In this document: positions 52,208 to 61,950 of the stretch, piece after piece
Layout of the letters: every line of letters begins with the position of its first letter
Numbering within the stretch: position 1 is the first letter of the stretch
Assembly (NCBI RefSeq): GCF_016735695.1
Contig: NZ_JAERQD010000003.1
Location: 186,001-250,000, forward strand
Direction: 5' to 3'
DNA: 64,000 nt
DNA from: Microvirga zambiensis WSM3693
Lineage (GTDB): Bacteria; Pseudomonadota; Alphaproteobacteria; Rhizobiales; Beijerinckiaceae
Position numbers and translations under genes: made by a program
The notes under the pieces: generated by a model
Told to the model about the DNA's origin: nothing
What the model saw: the letters and a program-made list of their open reading frames with translations, nothing else
Databases searched by the model: none

Positions 52208-54055
52208 TCAGCTATCGACCTGGGTCGTCTGTCCCGCCACGACCGCGGGAGCCGGCTTGCCGACACGCCGGCGCGCCTGAAACACCACCCGATCCGGATC
52301 GCGCTTGGGATTCTTCTTCCTCAGGATTTCCCTGAACTCGTCGCGGCGCTCGTGGATCGACGCAATCACGAGGCCCATCGGCACGCCGATATCGCTGAGG
52401 ACCGCTTCGCTCAGCTGGAGGGACGCCTCGATGGTTTCCGGCACCGCATCGTCCACGCCGAGCTCGTAGAGCTGGGTGGCATGGCGTGCGTCGCGGGCGC
52501 GGGCCACGATGGTGATCTCGGTGCATTCCTGCCGTGCTGCAGTCACGACCGCCTCGATGGAGGAGAGGGTGTCGAGGGTGATGACGAGCGCGAGCGCCCG
52601 GTCGATGCCGCAGGCGCGCAGGAATTCAGGGTAGGATCCGTCGCCGTAGAAGACCGGCTTTCCGGCCTTCCGCTCCGCCGCGACGCGGGCGGGGTCGAGG
52701 TCGATGGCGAGGTAGGGTACCTTGTGGCGCTCCAACATGTCGCCGACGAGCTGCCCGACCCGGCCATAACCCGCGATAATGACGCGGCCGACCTCGTCGG
52801 AGGGCGGAGTGACGGTCACGACGGGGTCGAGCGGCCGGCGCACTTCGAGCTTGCGGCTCAGGCGCTGGCCGAGGCGTGCCAGGAGCGGGATGGCGACCAT
52901 CGTCAGGGTCGTGACGAGAAGGAGGTTCTGGCCGATCCCGCCCGGCACGAGGCCCGCGATGATCGCCGCGCCCAGGATCACGAGACCGAACTCGCCGCCG
53001 GGGCCGAGGAGCAGCCCGGTCTCGGCCGATTCCGCAGTCGTGAGTCCGTAAGGGCGCCCGATCGTGACGATGGTAAGGCCCTTGATGATGATGACCGTCG
53101 CGGCAAGCGACAGGATCAAGAGCGGCGCTTCGAGGAAGCGGAACAGATCGAGGCTCATGCCGACCGAGACGAAGAAGACGCCCAGCAGCAGCCCCTTGAA
53201 GGGCTGGATCGTGACGTCGATGGCGCGGCGGTATTCCGTCTCGGACAGAAGGATGCCGGCGATGAACGCGCCCAGCGCCATGGACAGGCCGCTGACGGCG
53301 GCGATCACGCTGGTCACCAGGACGACGAGCAGGCAGGCCGCCATGAAGAGCTCGGGGCTCTTCGTCGCCGAGACGAGCTGGAAGAAGGGCCTCAGGATGA
53401 GGCGGCCGAGGCCGATGATCAGCACCAGCGCGATGCCGGCCTGCACCAACAGCACGGCGAAGGACGAGATCGTCACCTCGGGCTTGCTCGTATCGAGCAC
53501 GGCGATCGCGAAGAGGATCGGCGCCACGAGCAGGTCCTGGAACAGCAATGCCGAGAAGCTGGCGCGTCCGGCCGCCGTGTTGAGCCGCTTCTGCTCCGCC
53601 AGCACAGGGATCACGATGGCGGTGGACGAAAGCGCCAGGGCCAGACCGACGATGGTCGCCGCTGTGACCGTCTCGACGGTTCTCAAGGCGTAGAGCGCGA
53701 GACCCAGAATGAAGGCCCCCAGAATTACCTGCAGCGAGCCGAACCCGAAAACGAGGCGCCTCAGGGTGCGCAGGCGCTGCCAGGACAATTCGATGCCGAT
53801 GGTGAACAGCAGGAAGACCACGCCGAATTCGGCAAGGCGCGAAGTCCCCTCCGGATTGGTGAAGGTGATCCAGTTGATCCAAGGGTAGGCCGGAACCAGG
53901 CGCCCAAGTCCATAGGGTCCCAGCAACGCGCCTGCCGCCAGAAACCCCAGAACCGGGCTGATCCTGAGCCGGTGAAACAGGGGGACGACGATGCCTGCCG
54001 TTGCCAGAAAAAGAATGGGTTCCTGATAGGACTGCAGGTCTATCGCAGCGGCCAT
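52208..54055 (-). CDS. CPA2-family cation:proton antiporter with RCK_N domain (Kef type)
   Basis: 615 residues. About 12-13 membrane segments to residue 400 (FGVVFLLFTIGIELSW; SSTAIVIPVLAEQKRLN; LLGVFFVSVGMSLD), then a Rossmann RCK_N domain starting VIIAGYGRVGQLVGDMLE at about 427. This is the KefB/KefC-like K+/H+ antiporter plan. The 3' tail has an additional basic region. Single gene; ligand control by NAD(H) or glutathione adducts is plausible from the Rossmann site. Confidence 0.92.
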   Translation of the reverse strand: MAAAIDLQSYQEPILFLATAGIVVPLFHRLRISPVLGFLAAGALLGPYGLGRLVPAYPWINWITFTNPEGTSRLAEFGVVFLLFTIGIELSWQRLRTLRRLVFGFGSLQVILGAFILGLALYALRTVETVTAATIVGLALALSSTAIVIPVLAEQKRLNTAAGRASFSALLFQDLLVAPILFAIAVLDTSKPEVTISSFAVLLVQAGIALVLIIGLGRLILRPFFQLVSATKSPELFMAACLLVVLVTSVIAAVSGLSMALGAFIAGILLSETEYRRAIDVTIQPFKGLLLGVFFVSVGMSLDLFRFLEAPLLILSLAATVIIIKGLTIVTIGRPYGLTTAESAETGLLLGPGGEFGLVILGAAIIAGLVPGGIGQNLLLVTTLTMVAIPLLARLGQRLSRKLEVRRPLDPVVTVTPPSDEVGRVIIAGYGRVGQLVGDMLERHKVPYLAIDLDPARVAAERKAGKPVFYGDGSYPEFLRACGIDRALALVITLDTLSSIEAVVTAARQECTEITIVARARDARHATQLYELGVDDAVPETIEASLQLSEAVLSDIGVPMGLVIASIHERRDEFREILRKKNPKRDPDRVVFQARRRVGKPAPAVVAGQTTQVDS

Positions 54056-54178
54056 TGCTTCCTTCCGGTTGAAGTCATTGTGGTTCTACCGGCAAGCGGT
54101 GCGCAAGGGGTTAATGCCGCGCGGGCCGGAATGACGGGCGCGACATGAATGCATGGCGGGAGCGCTCGATGTTTTCCA

Positions 54179-54262
54179 TCGTCATGGCCGGGCTTGTCCC
54201 GGCTATCCACGTCTTAAGGCGGCGAGGACGTGGGTCCCCGGAACAAGTCCGGGGATGACGGA
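54179..54262. repeat. Interspersed palindromic repeat, family A (short copy)
   Basis: TCGTCATGGCCGGGCTTGTC, CCGGCTATCCACGTC, GACGTGGGTCCCCGGAACAAG and TCCGGGGATGACGG. Both arms are hairpins. It lies in the 224-base gap between the antiporter start and the stop of the PLP enzyme; no other element is seen there. Confidence 0.8.
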
Positions 54263-54279
54263 GCGTAAAAGGAGGCCTG

Positions 54280-55566
54280 TCACCCCAACGTCGCCAGCGC
54301 CTGGGCCAGATCGGCCACCAGATCGTCCGGGTGCTCGATGCCGATGGAGACGCGGATGGTGGCATCCGAGACGCCGAGGCGGTCGCGGGTTGCTTTCGGC
54401 ACGCCGGAATGGGTGGTGGAGGCGGGATGCGAGATCAGCGACTCGGTGCCGCCTAAGCTCACCGCGAGCTTGAACACCTGCAGCGCATTGAGCACCCGGA
54501 AGGCTTCCGCCTCGCCGCCCTTCACATCGAAGGAGAATGTGGAGCCTGGAGCGCTGCTCTGGGATTCGTAGACCTCCTTCGCCCGCGAACCTTCAGGCAG
54601 GTAGGCGAGGTGATGGACCTTCGCCACGCTCGGGTGCTCGTGCAGGAAGGCTGCCACGATCTCCGCATTGCGGTTCGCCGCGCTCATGCGGAGCGCCAGC
54701 GTCTCGAGCGAGCGGCCGATCATCCAGCAGGAATGGGGATCGAGCTGCGTGCCGATGGCCGAGCGCAGGAGACGCACGGTCTTCATCAGTTCCTTGCAGC
54801 CCAGGGCCGCACCGGCGATCAGGTCCGAATGGCCGCCGACATATTTCGTCAGCGAGTAGATCGAGATGTCGGCACCGTCCTTGAGCGGCTTCTGGAAGAG
54901 GGGGCCGAGCAGGGTGTTGTCGCAGGCGACCACCGGACGATGGCCCTGGGCGGCGCCGATCTCATCCGCGACGGTCTTGATCAGGGCGATGTCCACGAGG
55001 GTGTTGAGCGGGTTCGAGGGCGTCTCGATCATGACCACCGAGACGCGGCCCTTGGCCATCGCCTCCTTTGCGGCAGCCCTGATGCCGGCCGCATCGACAC
55101 CGTCGCCGAAGCCGACGGCTCCGATGTTCATGTTGGCGAGAGTCTTGGCGATCAGGGTCTCGGTGCCGCCATAGAGCGGCTGCGAGTGCAGGATCGCGTC
55201 ACCGGGTCTCGCGAAGGCCAGGATCGTCGTCGCGATGGCCGACATGCCGGAGGAGAACAGGAGGCCCGCCTCGGCCTCCTCGAAGATGGCGAGCCGGTCC
55301 TCGACGATCTCGGAATTGGGGTGATTGAAGCGGGAATAGACCAAGCCCGCGGCCTCTCCCTTTGGCGGCTCGCGCCGTCCCGCGACATAGTCGAAGAATT
55401 CCTTGCCGTGCTCGGCGCTGGTGAACACGAAGGTCGAGGTCAGGAAGACCGGGGGCTTCACAGCACCTTCCGACAGGGTCGGATCGTAGCCGTAGCCCAG
55501 CATCAGGGTTTCGGGCTTCAGCTTGTGATTGCCGATTCGGTCCTTGTGATAGCGGTTATGAGCCAT
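54280..55566 (-). CDS. Cystathionine gamma-synthase/lyase-family PLP enzyme
   Basis: 428 residues, Cys/Met metabolism fold. PLP lysine K241 in [14 protein letters not shown], substrate/PLP region [13 protein letters not shown] (77-89), [10 protein letters not shown] (105-114), ETPSNP and ACDNT with D216. It could be a gamma-synthase, gamma-lyase or O-acetylhomoserine sulfhydrylase; these cannot be told apart by eye. Standing alone, divergent from moxR. Confidence 0.9.
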   Translation of the reverse strand: MAHNRYHKDRIGNHKLKPETLMLGYGYDPTLSEGAVKPPVFLTSTFVFTSAEHGKEFFDYVAGRREPPKGEAAGLVYSRFNHPNSEIVEDRLAIFEEAEAGLLFSSGMSAIATTILAFARPGDAILHSQPLYGGTETLIAKTLANMNIGAVGFGDGVDAAGIRAAAKEAMAKGRVSVVMIETPSNPLNTLVDIALIKTVADEIGAAQGHRPVVACDNTLLGPLFQKPLKDGADISIYSLTKYVGGHSDLIAGAALGCKELMKTVRLLRSAIGTQLDPHSCWMIGRSLETLALRMSAANRNAEIVAAFLHEHPSVAKVHHLAYLPEGSRAKEVYESQSSAPGSTFSFDVKGGEAEAFRVLNALQVFKLAVSLGGTESLISHPASTTHSGVPKATRDRLGVSDATIRVSIGIEHPDDLVADLAQALATLG

Positions 55567-55672
55567 AGGTGATGTTCCTCCCGTTTGTTTGTGATGGGCT
55601 TACCTTATGAGGGCGATTGCCGAAAGGTGGGGTCACGACATAGGGTCGGGATTGTCGGAAGGAAGGGTGGGA

Positions 55673-56521
55673 ATGGTGCGCTTTGCCGGGACTGAGACCT
55701 ATGTGGCCACCGAGGACCTGACGGTCGCCGTCAATGCCGCCATCACCCTGGAGCGTCCGCTCCTGGTGAAGGGCGAACCGGGAACGGGCAAGTCGGTTCT
55801 GGCGGAGGAGATCGCCGGAAGCCTGAACGCGCCGCTGATCACCTGGCACATCAAGTCGACCACCAAGGCCCAACAGGGGCTCTACGAATACGATGCGGTT
55901 TCGCGCCTGCGCGACAGCCAGCTCGGCGACCCGCGCGTGTCGGATATCCGCAACTACATCAAGCGCGGCAAGCTGTGGGAAGCCTTCGCCTCGGACGTGC
56001 GTCCGGTGCTGCTGATCGACGAGATCGACAAGGCGGATATCGAGTTCCCGAACGATCTCCTGCTCGAACTCGACCGCATGGAGTTCTTCGTCTACGAGAC
56101 CGGCGAGACCGTGAAGGCTGCCCGCCGCCCCATCGTCGTCATCACCTCCAACAACGAGAAGGAGCTGCCGGACGCCTTCCTGCGCCGCTGCTTCTTTCAT
56201 TACATCAAGTTTCCGGATGCGGAGACCATGGCCCGGATCGTCGAGGTGCATTATCCCGGCATCAAGCACCGCCTGGTCGAGGAGGCACTCAAAATCTTCT
56301 TCGACGTGCGGGAGGTCCCAGGCCTTCGGAAGAAACCATCCACGTCCGAGCTGCTCGACTGGCTCAAGCTCCTGCTCTCCGAGGATATCGGCCCCGAGAA
56401 ATTGCGCGAGCGCGACACCCGCAAGCTGATTCCGCCGCTTCATGGAGCGCTGTTGAAGAACGAGCAGGACGTGAGCCTGTTTGAGAAGCTGGCCTTCATC
56501 GCCAGGCGGGAAGGGCGCTGA
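55673..56521 (+). CDS. MoxR-family AAA+ ATPase
   Basis: 282 residues from ATG 55673. Walker A GEPGTGKS (34-41), Walker B VLLIDEID (112-119), sensor region VVITSNNEKELPDAFLRRCFFHY. MoxR proteins are chaperone ATPases that act with VWA proteins; the CoxE-like VWA gene at 50886 is the likely partner. Co-transcribed with sixA (ATGA overlap). A longer frame to 55607 overlaps the divergent promoter region and is rejected. Confidence 0.92.
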   Translation: MVRFAGTETYVATEDLTVAVNAAITLERPLLVKGEPGTGKSVLAEEIAGSLNAPLITWHIKSTTKAQQGLYEYDAVSRLRDSQLGDPRVSDIRNYIKRGKLWEAFASDVRPVLLIDEIDKADIEFPNDLLLELDRMEFFVYETGETVKAARRPIVVITSNNEKELPDAFLRRCFFHYIKFPDAETMARIVEVHYPGIKHRLVEEALKIFFDVREVPGLRKKPSTSELLDWLKLLLSEDIGPEKLRERDTRKLIPPLHGALLKNEQDVSLFEKLAFIARREGR

Positions 56522-57045
56522 TGCTCCGCCTCCTGCTCCTCCGCCACGCCAAGGCCGCCTGGCCCGGCGGCGTGCTCGATCTCGACCGGCCCCTCGCCAA
56601 GCGCGGGCAGGAGGCCTCCCTCGTGATGGGCGACTACCTGAAGAAGGAACGGCTCCTGCCCGACCTCGTCGTCGTCTCGCCGGCGCGGCGGACGCACGAG
56701 ACCTGGGAGCGAGTGCAGCCGATCATCGGCGAGATCGCGATGCGAACCGACGGGCGGATCTACGAGGCGCCGGTCGGACGCCTCCTTGAGGTTGTGCGCG
56801 ACGTGGAGCCAGGGATCCGCACGCTCATGTTGATCGGCCACAATCCCGGCTTCGAGGAACTCGCCAAGCTCCTGATCGGCGAGGGCGACATGGATGGGAT
56901 CCTGCGCCTCGGCCAGAAATATCCGACCGCCGGCCTCGCCGTGATCGATTTCACCCTTGAGAGCTGGAGCGATGTCGCGCGGAAATCCGGCCGCCTCGAA
57001 CGCTTCGTGACGCCCAAATCTCTGGGCAACGGCGAGGACGATTAA
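56521..57045 (+). CDS. sixA: SixA-like histidine phosphatase
   Basis: 174 residues with the RHG-type catalytic start LLLLRHAKAAW and the second histidine in IGHNPGFEELAKLL. SixA-type phosphatases remove phosphate from histidine phosphotransfer proteins. The start overlaps the moxR stop (TGATG), so it is translated with it. Confidence 0.88.
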   Translation: MLRLLLLRHAKAAWPGGVLDLDRPLAKRGQEASLVMGDYLKKERLLPDLVVVSPARRTHETWERVQPIIGEIAMRTDGRIYEAPVGRLLEVVRDVEPGIRTLMLIGHNPGFEELAKLLIGEGDMDGILRLGQKYPTAGLAVIDFTLESWSDVARKSGRLERFVTPKSLGNGEDD

Positions 57046-57554
57046 CCCTTCGGGAATTCGAGATAGAGCAGCTCCTCGTCGTAGAAATTGTCGCCGACCC
57101 GGATCGCCTTGCGCTCGATGCCGTAGGGCTTGAAGCCGAGGCCGTGATAGGTGCGCCGGGCGCCCTCGTTGACGAGGCTGACGGCGGCTTCGAGCACGAT
57201 GACATGGCGGGAGGCATGATCGATCACCTGCCGCACGAGGGCCTGTCCGACCTTCTGCCTGCGCCATTCCGGCTTCACGTAGACGCCCCACATCACGCCC
57301 TTGTGGCGGGCCTTCATCCGGTCGTAGACGGCAAATCCCGCCATGCCGACGAGTTGCTCGCCCGAATAGGCCCCGAAAATGGCGTTGGGGCCGGAGGAGG
57401 GGATCCGATCCCGCACCGTCTCGAGCGATAGGGTGGCCTCTTCCTCGAAGCTGGACAGGAAGGCCTCGGGGCTGCCTGCGAGGGCCTCCAGTCGCAGGTT
57501 TTGCAGGATCTGCGCGTCTGATGGATCGAAGGTGCGGATGGAAATGGCGGACAT
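57042..57554 (-). CDS. GNAT-family N-acetyltransferase
   Basis: 170 residues from ATG 57554 (MSAISIRTFDPSDAQILQNLRLEAL). The acetyl-CoA loop VYVKPEWRRQKVGQALVRQVI fits the R/Q-x2-G-x-G/A pattern loosely, and NEGARRTYHGLGFKPYG is the typical C-terminal part. Substrate unknown. Stop overlaps the sixA stop by four bases on opposite strands. Confidence 0.9.
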   Translation of the reverse strand: MSAISIRTFDPSDAQILQNLRLEALAGSPEAFLSSFEEEATLSLETVRDRIPSSGPNAIFGAYSGEQLVGMAGFAVYDRMKARHKGVMWGVYVKPEWRRQKVGQALVRQVIDHASRHVIVLEAAVSLVNEGARRTYHGLGFKPYGIERKAIRVGDNFYDEELLYLEFPKG

Positions 57555-57727
57555 GATCACTCTCGGATGGCGAGGCGGGCCATTCGTGAAGCTCTCCCGC
57601 CGGACGGTCAAGCGGCAGGATCGGCTTGTCCTCCATCAAGGGTTGGCAGCGAACCCATCGGCCCTACCATCGTTCTGCCTGAAACCTTCCCGATTGTGCC
57701 CTGCCGAAGCGGGGGCGGATCTTCACC

Positions 57728-58792
57728 ATGGTGCCTCAGACTTTTCTTGCGCTCGTCCTCGCGGTGCGCGCCCTTCTGCCGAACGACTCCGCTGGGAAAG
57801 ACGCAGGATCGGCGCGGCCGATCGACGAGGCGAAAAGCGTGCAGGCGCATTACGAGCCGGAGGCTCGCGCGGTGTCGAACTGGCGCCATGAGGCGATGGA
57901 TGCGCTGGAGCCGAAGCCTGTCATCGCCATGGCGGCGCTGTTCCGGGCCGAGCGCCCTTTCGTCACCCGCTGCGTCAAGCTCAACAATTACTGGTGCATC
58001 AAGAGCGCGCGCTGGAACGGCGAGCTCGCCACCGACGGCGAAGGCCATGTGGGCTTCGTTTCCGCCGATCACGGGGCAGATGCGGCGGCAACCCTGCTGC
58101 GGCGCTACTATCTCGAATTCAACCGCAAATCCGCCCTCGACATCGTCCGCCGCTGGGCGCCCGCCGAGTGCAATGTCGCGACCGGGATCGGCGGCATTGC
58201 GGTGCTGGCGGTGAGGGGCATCGGCGGGACAGTGCGGGCCCAATATCTCGCCTCGCGCAGGCGGGGAGGGGCCGTGCGCTATACGGCGAAGGCCGGTCCC
58301 GGCGGCCGGCCGGGCCGGGTGTCGATGGTGATCCCCCTGACGTCGAAGACGCCGCAATACCGGGTGCCGAGCATCGCGGAGGGCATGGGCGAGAAGCCGA
58401 AGCCGGCCAAGCCCTCGCAACCCGCTGTCGCGACCCGCAGCAAGCCGGCTGCTGCACCTGCCAAAGCTGTCGCGGCTGCGCCGCAGGCCGCACCAAAGGT
58501 CCAGGTCGCTTCCGCTTGTCCTTCGGAGGAGCAGCGCCACCGCAACTATGCGAGCCGGATGGTCGAGGGAATTGGTTTGAACCCAACCGACGACCTGAAA
58601 CTCTTCGCGTCCGACGGCACGCCCCAGCCCAACCTCACCCATGTGATGCTCGCCATGTCGGCCTTCGAGCTGGGCGTCCTGCGGGCGAGCCCGGACCTCG
58701 TGGAGGGTGCCATCGCCCGAGCGGTCGCGCGGCTCAAGGAGAATACGAAGGCCGAGATGGGCCGGGGTGCTCCGGCAAGCGTGGAGCGGTAA
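57728..58792 (+). CDS. Conserved hypothetical protein, probably secreted, with Ala/Pro/Lys linker
   Basis: 354 residues. A hydrophobic start (MVPQTFLALVLAVRALLP) suggests a signal peptide. The middle has TRCVKLNNYWCIKSARWNGE (two cysteines) and RRYYLEFNRKSALDIVRRWAPAEC, followed by a low-complexity linker (about 214-258) and a C-terminal region (CPSEEQRHRNYASRMVEG). Similar sequences are known to me only as hypotheticals of Hyphomicrobiales. Clean single gene. Confidence 0.7.
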   Translation: MVPQTFLALVLAVRALLPNDSAGKDAGSARPIDEAKSVQAHYEPEARAVSNWRHEAMDALEPKPVIAMAALFRAERPFVTRCVKLNNYWCIKSARWNGELATDGEGHVGFVSADHGADAAATLLRRYYLEFNRKSALDIVRRWAPAECNVATGIGGIAVLAVRGIGGTVRAQYLASRRRGGAVRYTAKAGPGGRPGRVSMVIPLTSKTPQYRVPSIAEGMGEKPKPAKPSQPAVATRSKPAAAPAKAVAAAPQAAPKVQVASACPSEEQRHRNYASRMVEGIGLNPTDDLKLFASDGTPQPNLTHVMLAMSAFELGVLRASPDLVEGAIARAVARLKENTKAEMGRGAPASVER

Positions 58793-58860
58793 GCCGCCTT
58801 GCACGTTAGGAAGGCAAGCCCCACCTACAAGCTTGGCTTGAGAGCATTAGGTTCATCTTC

Positions 58861-60309
58861 GTGTCCGTCATCACCGATCTCGCCTCCCGCGCCGGGTCTG
58901 CGGCGCAGTCGCTCTGGGAGGCCTCCGGCCAGCTGATCCAGCCCTCCCTCCGTCTCGGCGTCACGGGTCTCGCCCGGTCGGGCAAGACGGTGTTCACTAC
59001 GGCGCTCGTCCATCACCTGATCCGCGGCACGAACCTTCCCGCCTTCCGGGCTTCCGCCGAGGGCCGCATCCGGCGGGCGCATCTGGCGCATCAGCCCGAC
59101 GATGCTGTGCCGCGCTTTCCTTACGAAGAGCATATGGCGGCGCTCACCGAGAGCCGCCGCTGGCCGCAATCCACCAACCGGATCAGCGAGTTGCGGGTCG
59201 ATGTTGAGTATGAGCGCAAGTCAGGCTGGCGCACCGGGCCGGCCTCGCTTGCCCTCGACATCGTCGATTACCCGGGCGAGTGGCTTCTCGACCTCGCGCT
59301 CCTCGATGCCGGCTATGCGGAATGGTCTCGCCAGACCGTCGAGGCGAGCCGAAAGCGCGATCGGGCCGCTTCCGCCGGTCGATGGCATGAGGCCCTGAAA
59401 ACTCTCGATCCGTCAGGCGCTTCCGACGAGATGCTTGCCTCCAAGGCGAGCGAGGCCTTCAAGGATTATCTCACCGCGCTCCGGGCCGGATCCGAGGCCG
59501 TGGCGACCACGCCGCCGGGGCGCTTCCTGATGCCGGGCGACCTTGCCGGCTCGCCCGCGCTCACCTTCGCTCCCCTCGACCTGCCACAGGGCCAGCCGAT
59601 CGCGCCGGGGAGCTTCGCCGCGCTGATGGAGCGGCGTTTCGAGGCCTACAAGACCCATGTGGTCAAGCCGTTCTTCCGCGATCATTTCCAGCGCATCGAC
59701 CGCCAGATCGTGCTCGTGGATGTGCTTGCCGCCATCGATGCCGGACCTGTGGCGCTCGCCGAGCTGGAGGAGGCTCTCGACCAGGTGCTGATGTCTTTCC
59801 GGATCGGGCGCAACTCGATCCTGTCCCGCCTGTTCTCGCCCCGGGCCGACCGGGTCCTGTTCGCGGCGACCAAGGCGGATCATATCCACCACACCGATCA
59901 CGACCGGCTCGACGCGATCCTTCGCCTTCTCGTGAACCGTGCCTCGCGCCGCACCGAGGCGGCTGGAGCCAGAGTAGGAACCGTCGCACTGGCGTCCGTG
60001 CGCGCCACCCGCGAGACCACGATACGCGAAGGCCGTGAGACCTTGCGCGCCGTCGCCGGCGTGCCGGAGGCGGGCGAGCGGGTCGGGGATGAGATCTTCG
60101 ACGGGGAGACGGAAGCCGCGATCTTTCCGGGCGAACTGCCCGAGACGCCGGAGGCCGTGTTTCAGGGCGCGATCCCGCCCGGCTCGTTCCGGTTCCCGCG
60201 CTTCCGGCCGCCGAAGCTGCCGGTCGATGCAGCCGGCCGCACGGCCAAGATGCCTCACATCCGCTTGGACCGCGCGCTTGAATTCCTGCTGGGGGACCGT
60301 TTCGCATGA
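58861..60309 (+). CDS. YcjX-like P-loop GTPase family protein
   Basis: 482 residues, GTG start. Walker A GLARSGKT (36-43), switch-like DIVDYPGEWLLDL and a TKADH guanine-type motif. YcjX-like proteins (DUF463) are found next to YcjF-like membrane proteins, as here. Their physiological role is unknown; in enterobacteria they belong to the Psp-linked set. Overlaps the next gene by four bases (ATGA). Confidence 0.92.
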   Translation: MSVITDLASRAGSAAQSLWEASGQLIQPSLRLGVTGLARSGKTVFTTALVHHLIRGTNLPAFRASAEGRIRRAHLAHQPDDAVPRFPYEEHMAALTESRRWPQSTNRISELRVDVEYERKSGWRTGPASLALDIVDYPGEWLLDLALLDAGYAEWSRQTVEASRKRDRAASAGRWHEALKTLDPSGASDEMLASKASEAFKDYLTALRAGSEAVATTPPGRFLMPGDLAGSPALTFAPLDLPQGQPIAPGSFAALMERRFEAYKTHVVKPFFRDHFQRIDRQIVLVDVLAAIDAGPVALAELEEALDQVLMSFRIGRNSILSRLFSPRADRVLFAATKADHIHHTDHDRLDAILRLLVNRASRRTEAAGARVGTVALASVRATRETTIREGRETLRAVAGVPEAGERVGDEIFDGETEAAIFPGELPETPEAVFQGAIPPGSFRFPRFRPPKLPVDAAGRTAKMPHIRLDRALEFLLGDRFA

Positions 60310-61292
60310 GCCGCCAACCTCGCGCCTATCGCCTCGACGATCCGAACGTTACCGCCGGAGCGGTGCAGGTGACGGAGGAGCCCTTCGACGCCATCGAGGC
60401 CGCCGACGGCGTCGTGGTGCCGATGGGCGAAAAGCGTCGCGCGCCCTGGGTCGGCATCCTGCTCTCCGCCTTGTCGGGACTGCTGCTGCTCGGGCTCGGG
60501 CTCGCGGTCGAGAACCTGATCGTCGATCTTTATTCCATCGCGCCTTGGCTCGGCTGGGTAGCTCTCGGGCTCGCGATCCTGGCCATCCTCGCCTTTCTTG
60601 CCATCGTCGGCCGAGAGATCGCCGGCATCTGGCGCGAGCAGAAGATCGAGCACCTGCGCGAGGCCGCCATCGATGCGCTTGCCGTGAAGGATCACAAGGC
60701 CGCCAAGGGCATCGTCTCCGATCTCATCGGCCTTTATGGCGGCCGGGCTGCGTCCGCCCAGGGAAGCGCCCGCCTGAAGGGCCTGACCGACGAGATCATC
60801 GACGCCGACGACCGCCTCGCCATCGCCGAGCGGGAGCTTCTCGCCCCCCTCGATGTCCAGGCCAAACGGGCGATTGCCGGTGCGGCGAAGCAGGTCTCCC
60901 TCGTCACGGCGGTGAGCCCCCGCGCCATCGTCGACGTCGCCTTCGTGATCTTCGCGGCGGTGCGCCTCCTGCGGACTCTGTCGCGAATCTATGGCGGGCG
61001 GCCTGGATTGTTCGGCTTCCTGCGCCTCGCCAAGGCGGCCTTCAACCATCTCGCGGTTACCGGCGGCATGGCAGTCGGCGACAGCCTGATGCAGCAGGTC
61101 CTCGGGCTCGGGCTCGCCGCCCGCATTTCGGCCAAGCTAGGGGAGGGCGTGCTGAACGGGTTGATGACCGCCCGGTTCGGTCTCGCGGCGCTCTCCGTCT
61201 GCCGTCCGCTGCCCTTCATCCGCGAGGAGACGCCGAAGATCGGCGACGTCGCCGGAGAGCTGATCAGCCGGGCGGAAGCGGCAGCCGGTTGA
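60306..61292 (+). CDS. YcjF-like (DUF697/TIGR01620) membrane protein
   Basis: 328 residues. Two membrane segments at about 48-70 and 80-102, then a hydrophobic region (VSPRAIVDVAFVIFAAVRLL) and an Ala-rich amphipathic end. The N-terminal part is acidic. The pairing with YcjX is the main support. Confidence 0.9.
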   Translation: MSRQPRAYRLDDPNVTAGAVQVTEEPFDAIEAADGVVVPMGEKRRAPWVGILLSALSGLLLLGLGLAVENLIVDLYSIAPWLGWVALGLAILAILAFLAIVGREIAGIWREQKIEHLREAAIDALAVKDHKAAKGIVSDLIGLYGGRAASAQGSARLKGLTDEIIDADDRLAIAERELLAPLDVQAKRAIAGAAKQVSLVTAVSPRAIVDVAFVIFAAVRLLRTLSRIYGGRPGLFGFLRLAKAAFNHLAVTGGMAVGDSLMQQVLGLGLAARISAKLGEGVLNGLMTARFGLAALSVCRPLPFIREETPKIGDVAGELISRAEAAAG

Positions 61293-61443
61293 GGGTGCGG
61301 CAAATCGTTCAACCCCAATCCGTCCAAGGCGCAAAAGAGGGACCCGGGCGTCTTAGACAAATCGATGACGCTTAATATCGTTGTCGCCGTCCCTGCTTGC
61401 CTATATAGGGGCGCCACGGTTCATCGGGGAAGAACGGCTGAAC

Positions 61444-61863
61444 ATGACAGACATCGTGATTGATGAGGGTTATCGTCCGACAGAAGACGAGCCCTTCATG
61501 AATGAACGGCAAAGGGAGTATTTCAGGCGCAAGCTGATCCGTTGGAAGCACGACATCCTCAAAGAGGCTCAGGAAACTCTCGCCACCTTGCAGAGCGAGA
61601 ACGAGAATCATCCTGACCTCGCGGATCGCGCCTCCTCGGAAACGGATCGCGCCATCGAGCTCCGCGCTCGCGACCGCCAGCGCAAGCTCATTGCCAAGAT
61701 CGATGCCGCGCTCGCGCGGATCGAGGACGGCTCTTATGGCTATTGCGAGGAAACCGGAGATCCGATTTCCCTCAAGCGCCTCGAGGCTCGCCCCATCGCA
61801 ACGCTTTCGCTCGAGGCGCAGGAGCGCCACGAGCGGAACGAGCGGGTCTATCGGGACGACTGA
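61444..61863 (+). CDS. dksA: RNA polymerase-binding transcription factor DksA
   Basis: 139 residues from ATG 61444. The coiled-coil carries the tip motif DxxDxA (D58, D61, A63), and GYCEETGDPISLKRLEARP is the globular domain. Of the four zinc cysteines only C101 is present; the others are threonine or non-Cys. Such DksA is typical of alphaproteobacteria and works without zinc. Controls stringent-response promoters with ppGpp. Confidence 0.92.
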   Translation: MTDIVIDEGYRPTEDEPFMNERQREYFRRKLIRWKHDILKEAQETLATLQSENENHPDLADRASSETDRAIELRARDRQRKLIAKIDAALARIEDGSYGYCEETGDPISLKRLEARPIATLSLEAQERHERNERVYRDD

Positions 61864-61884
61864 CGCTTCCTGCTAGAAAAATCG

Positions 61885-61916
61885 AAAGGGCTCCGCTTGC
61901 GGAGCCCTTTTTGTTT
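61885..61916 (+). terminator. Rho-independent terminator of dksA
   Basis: GGGCTCCGC-TT-GCGGAGCCC (61888-61907) with an A run before and TTTTTGTTTT after; a classical strong terminator 24 bases after the stop. Confidence 0.9.
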
Positions 61917-61950
61917 TGTCGCTTTGCTTATCGGGAGGCGAGGGGCCTCC

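Noticed and set aside
52163..54148. A 661-codon open frame on the plus strand opposite the antiporter gene
   Set aside because: Composition is Arg/Asp/Glu/His-rich with no domain; it is the shadow of a GC-rich gene with strong family matches on the other strand.
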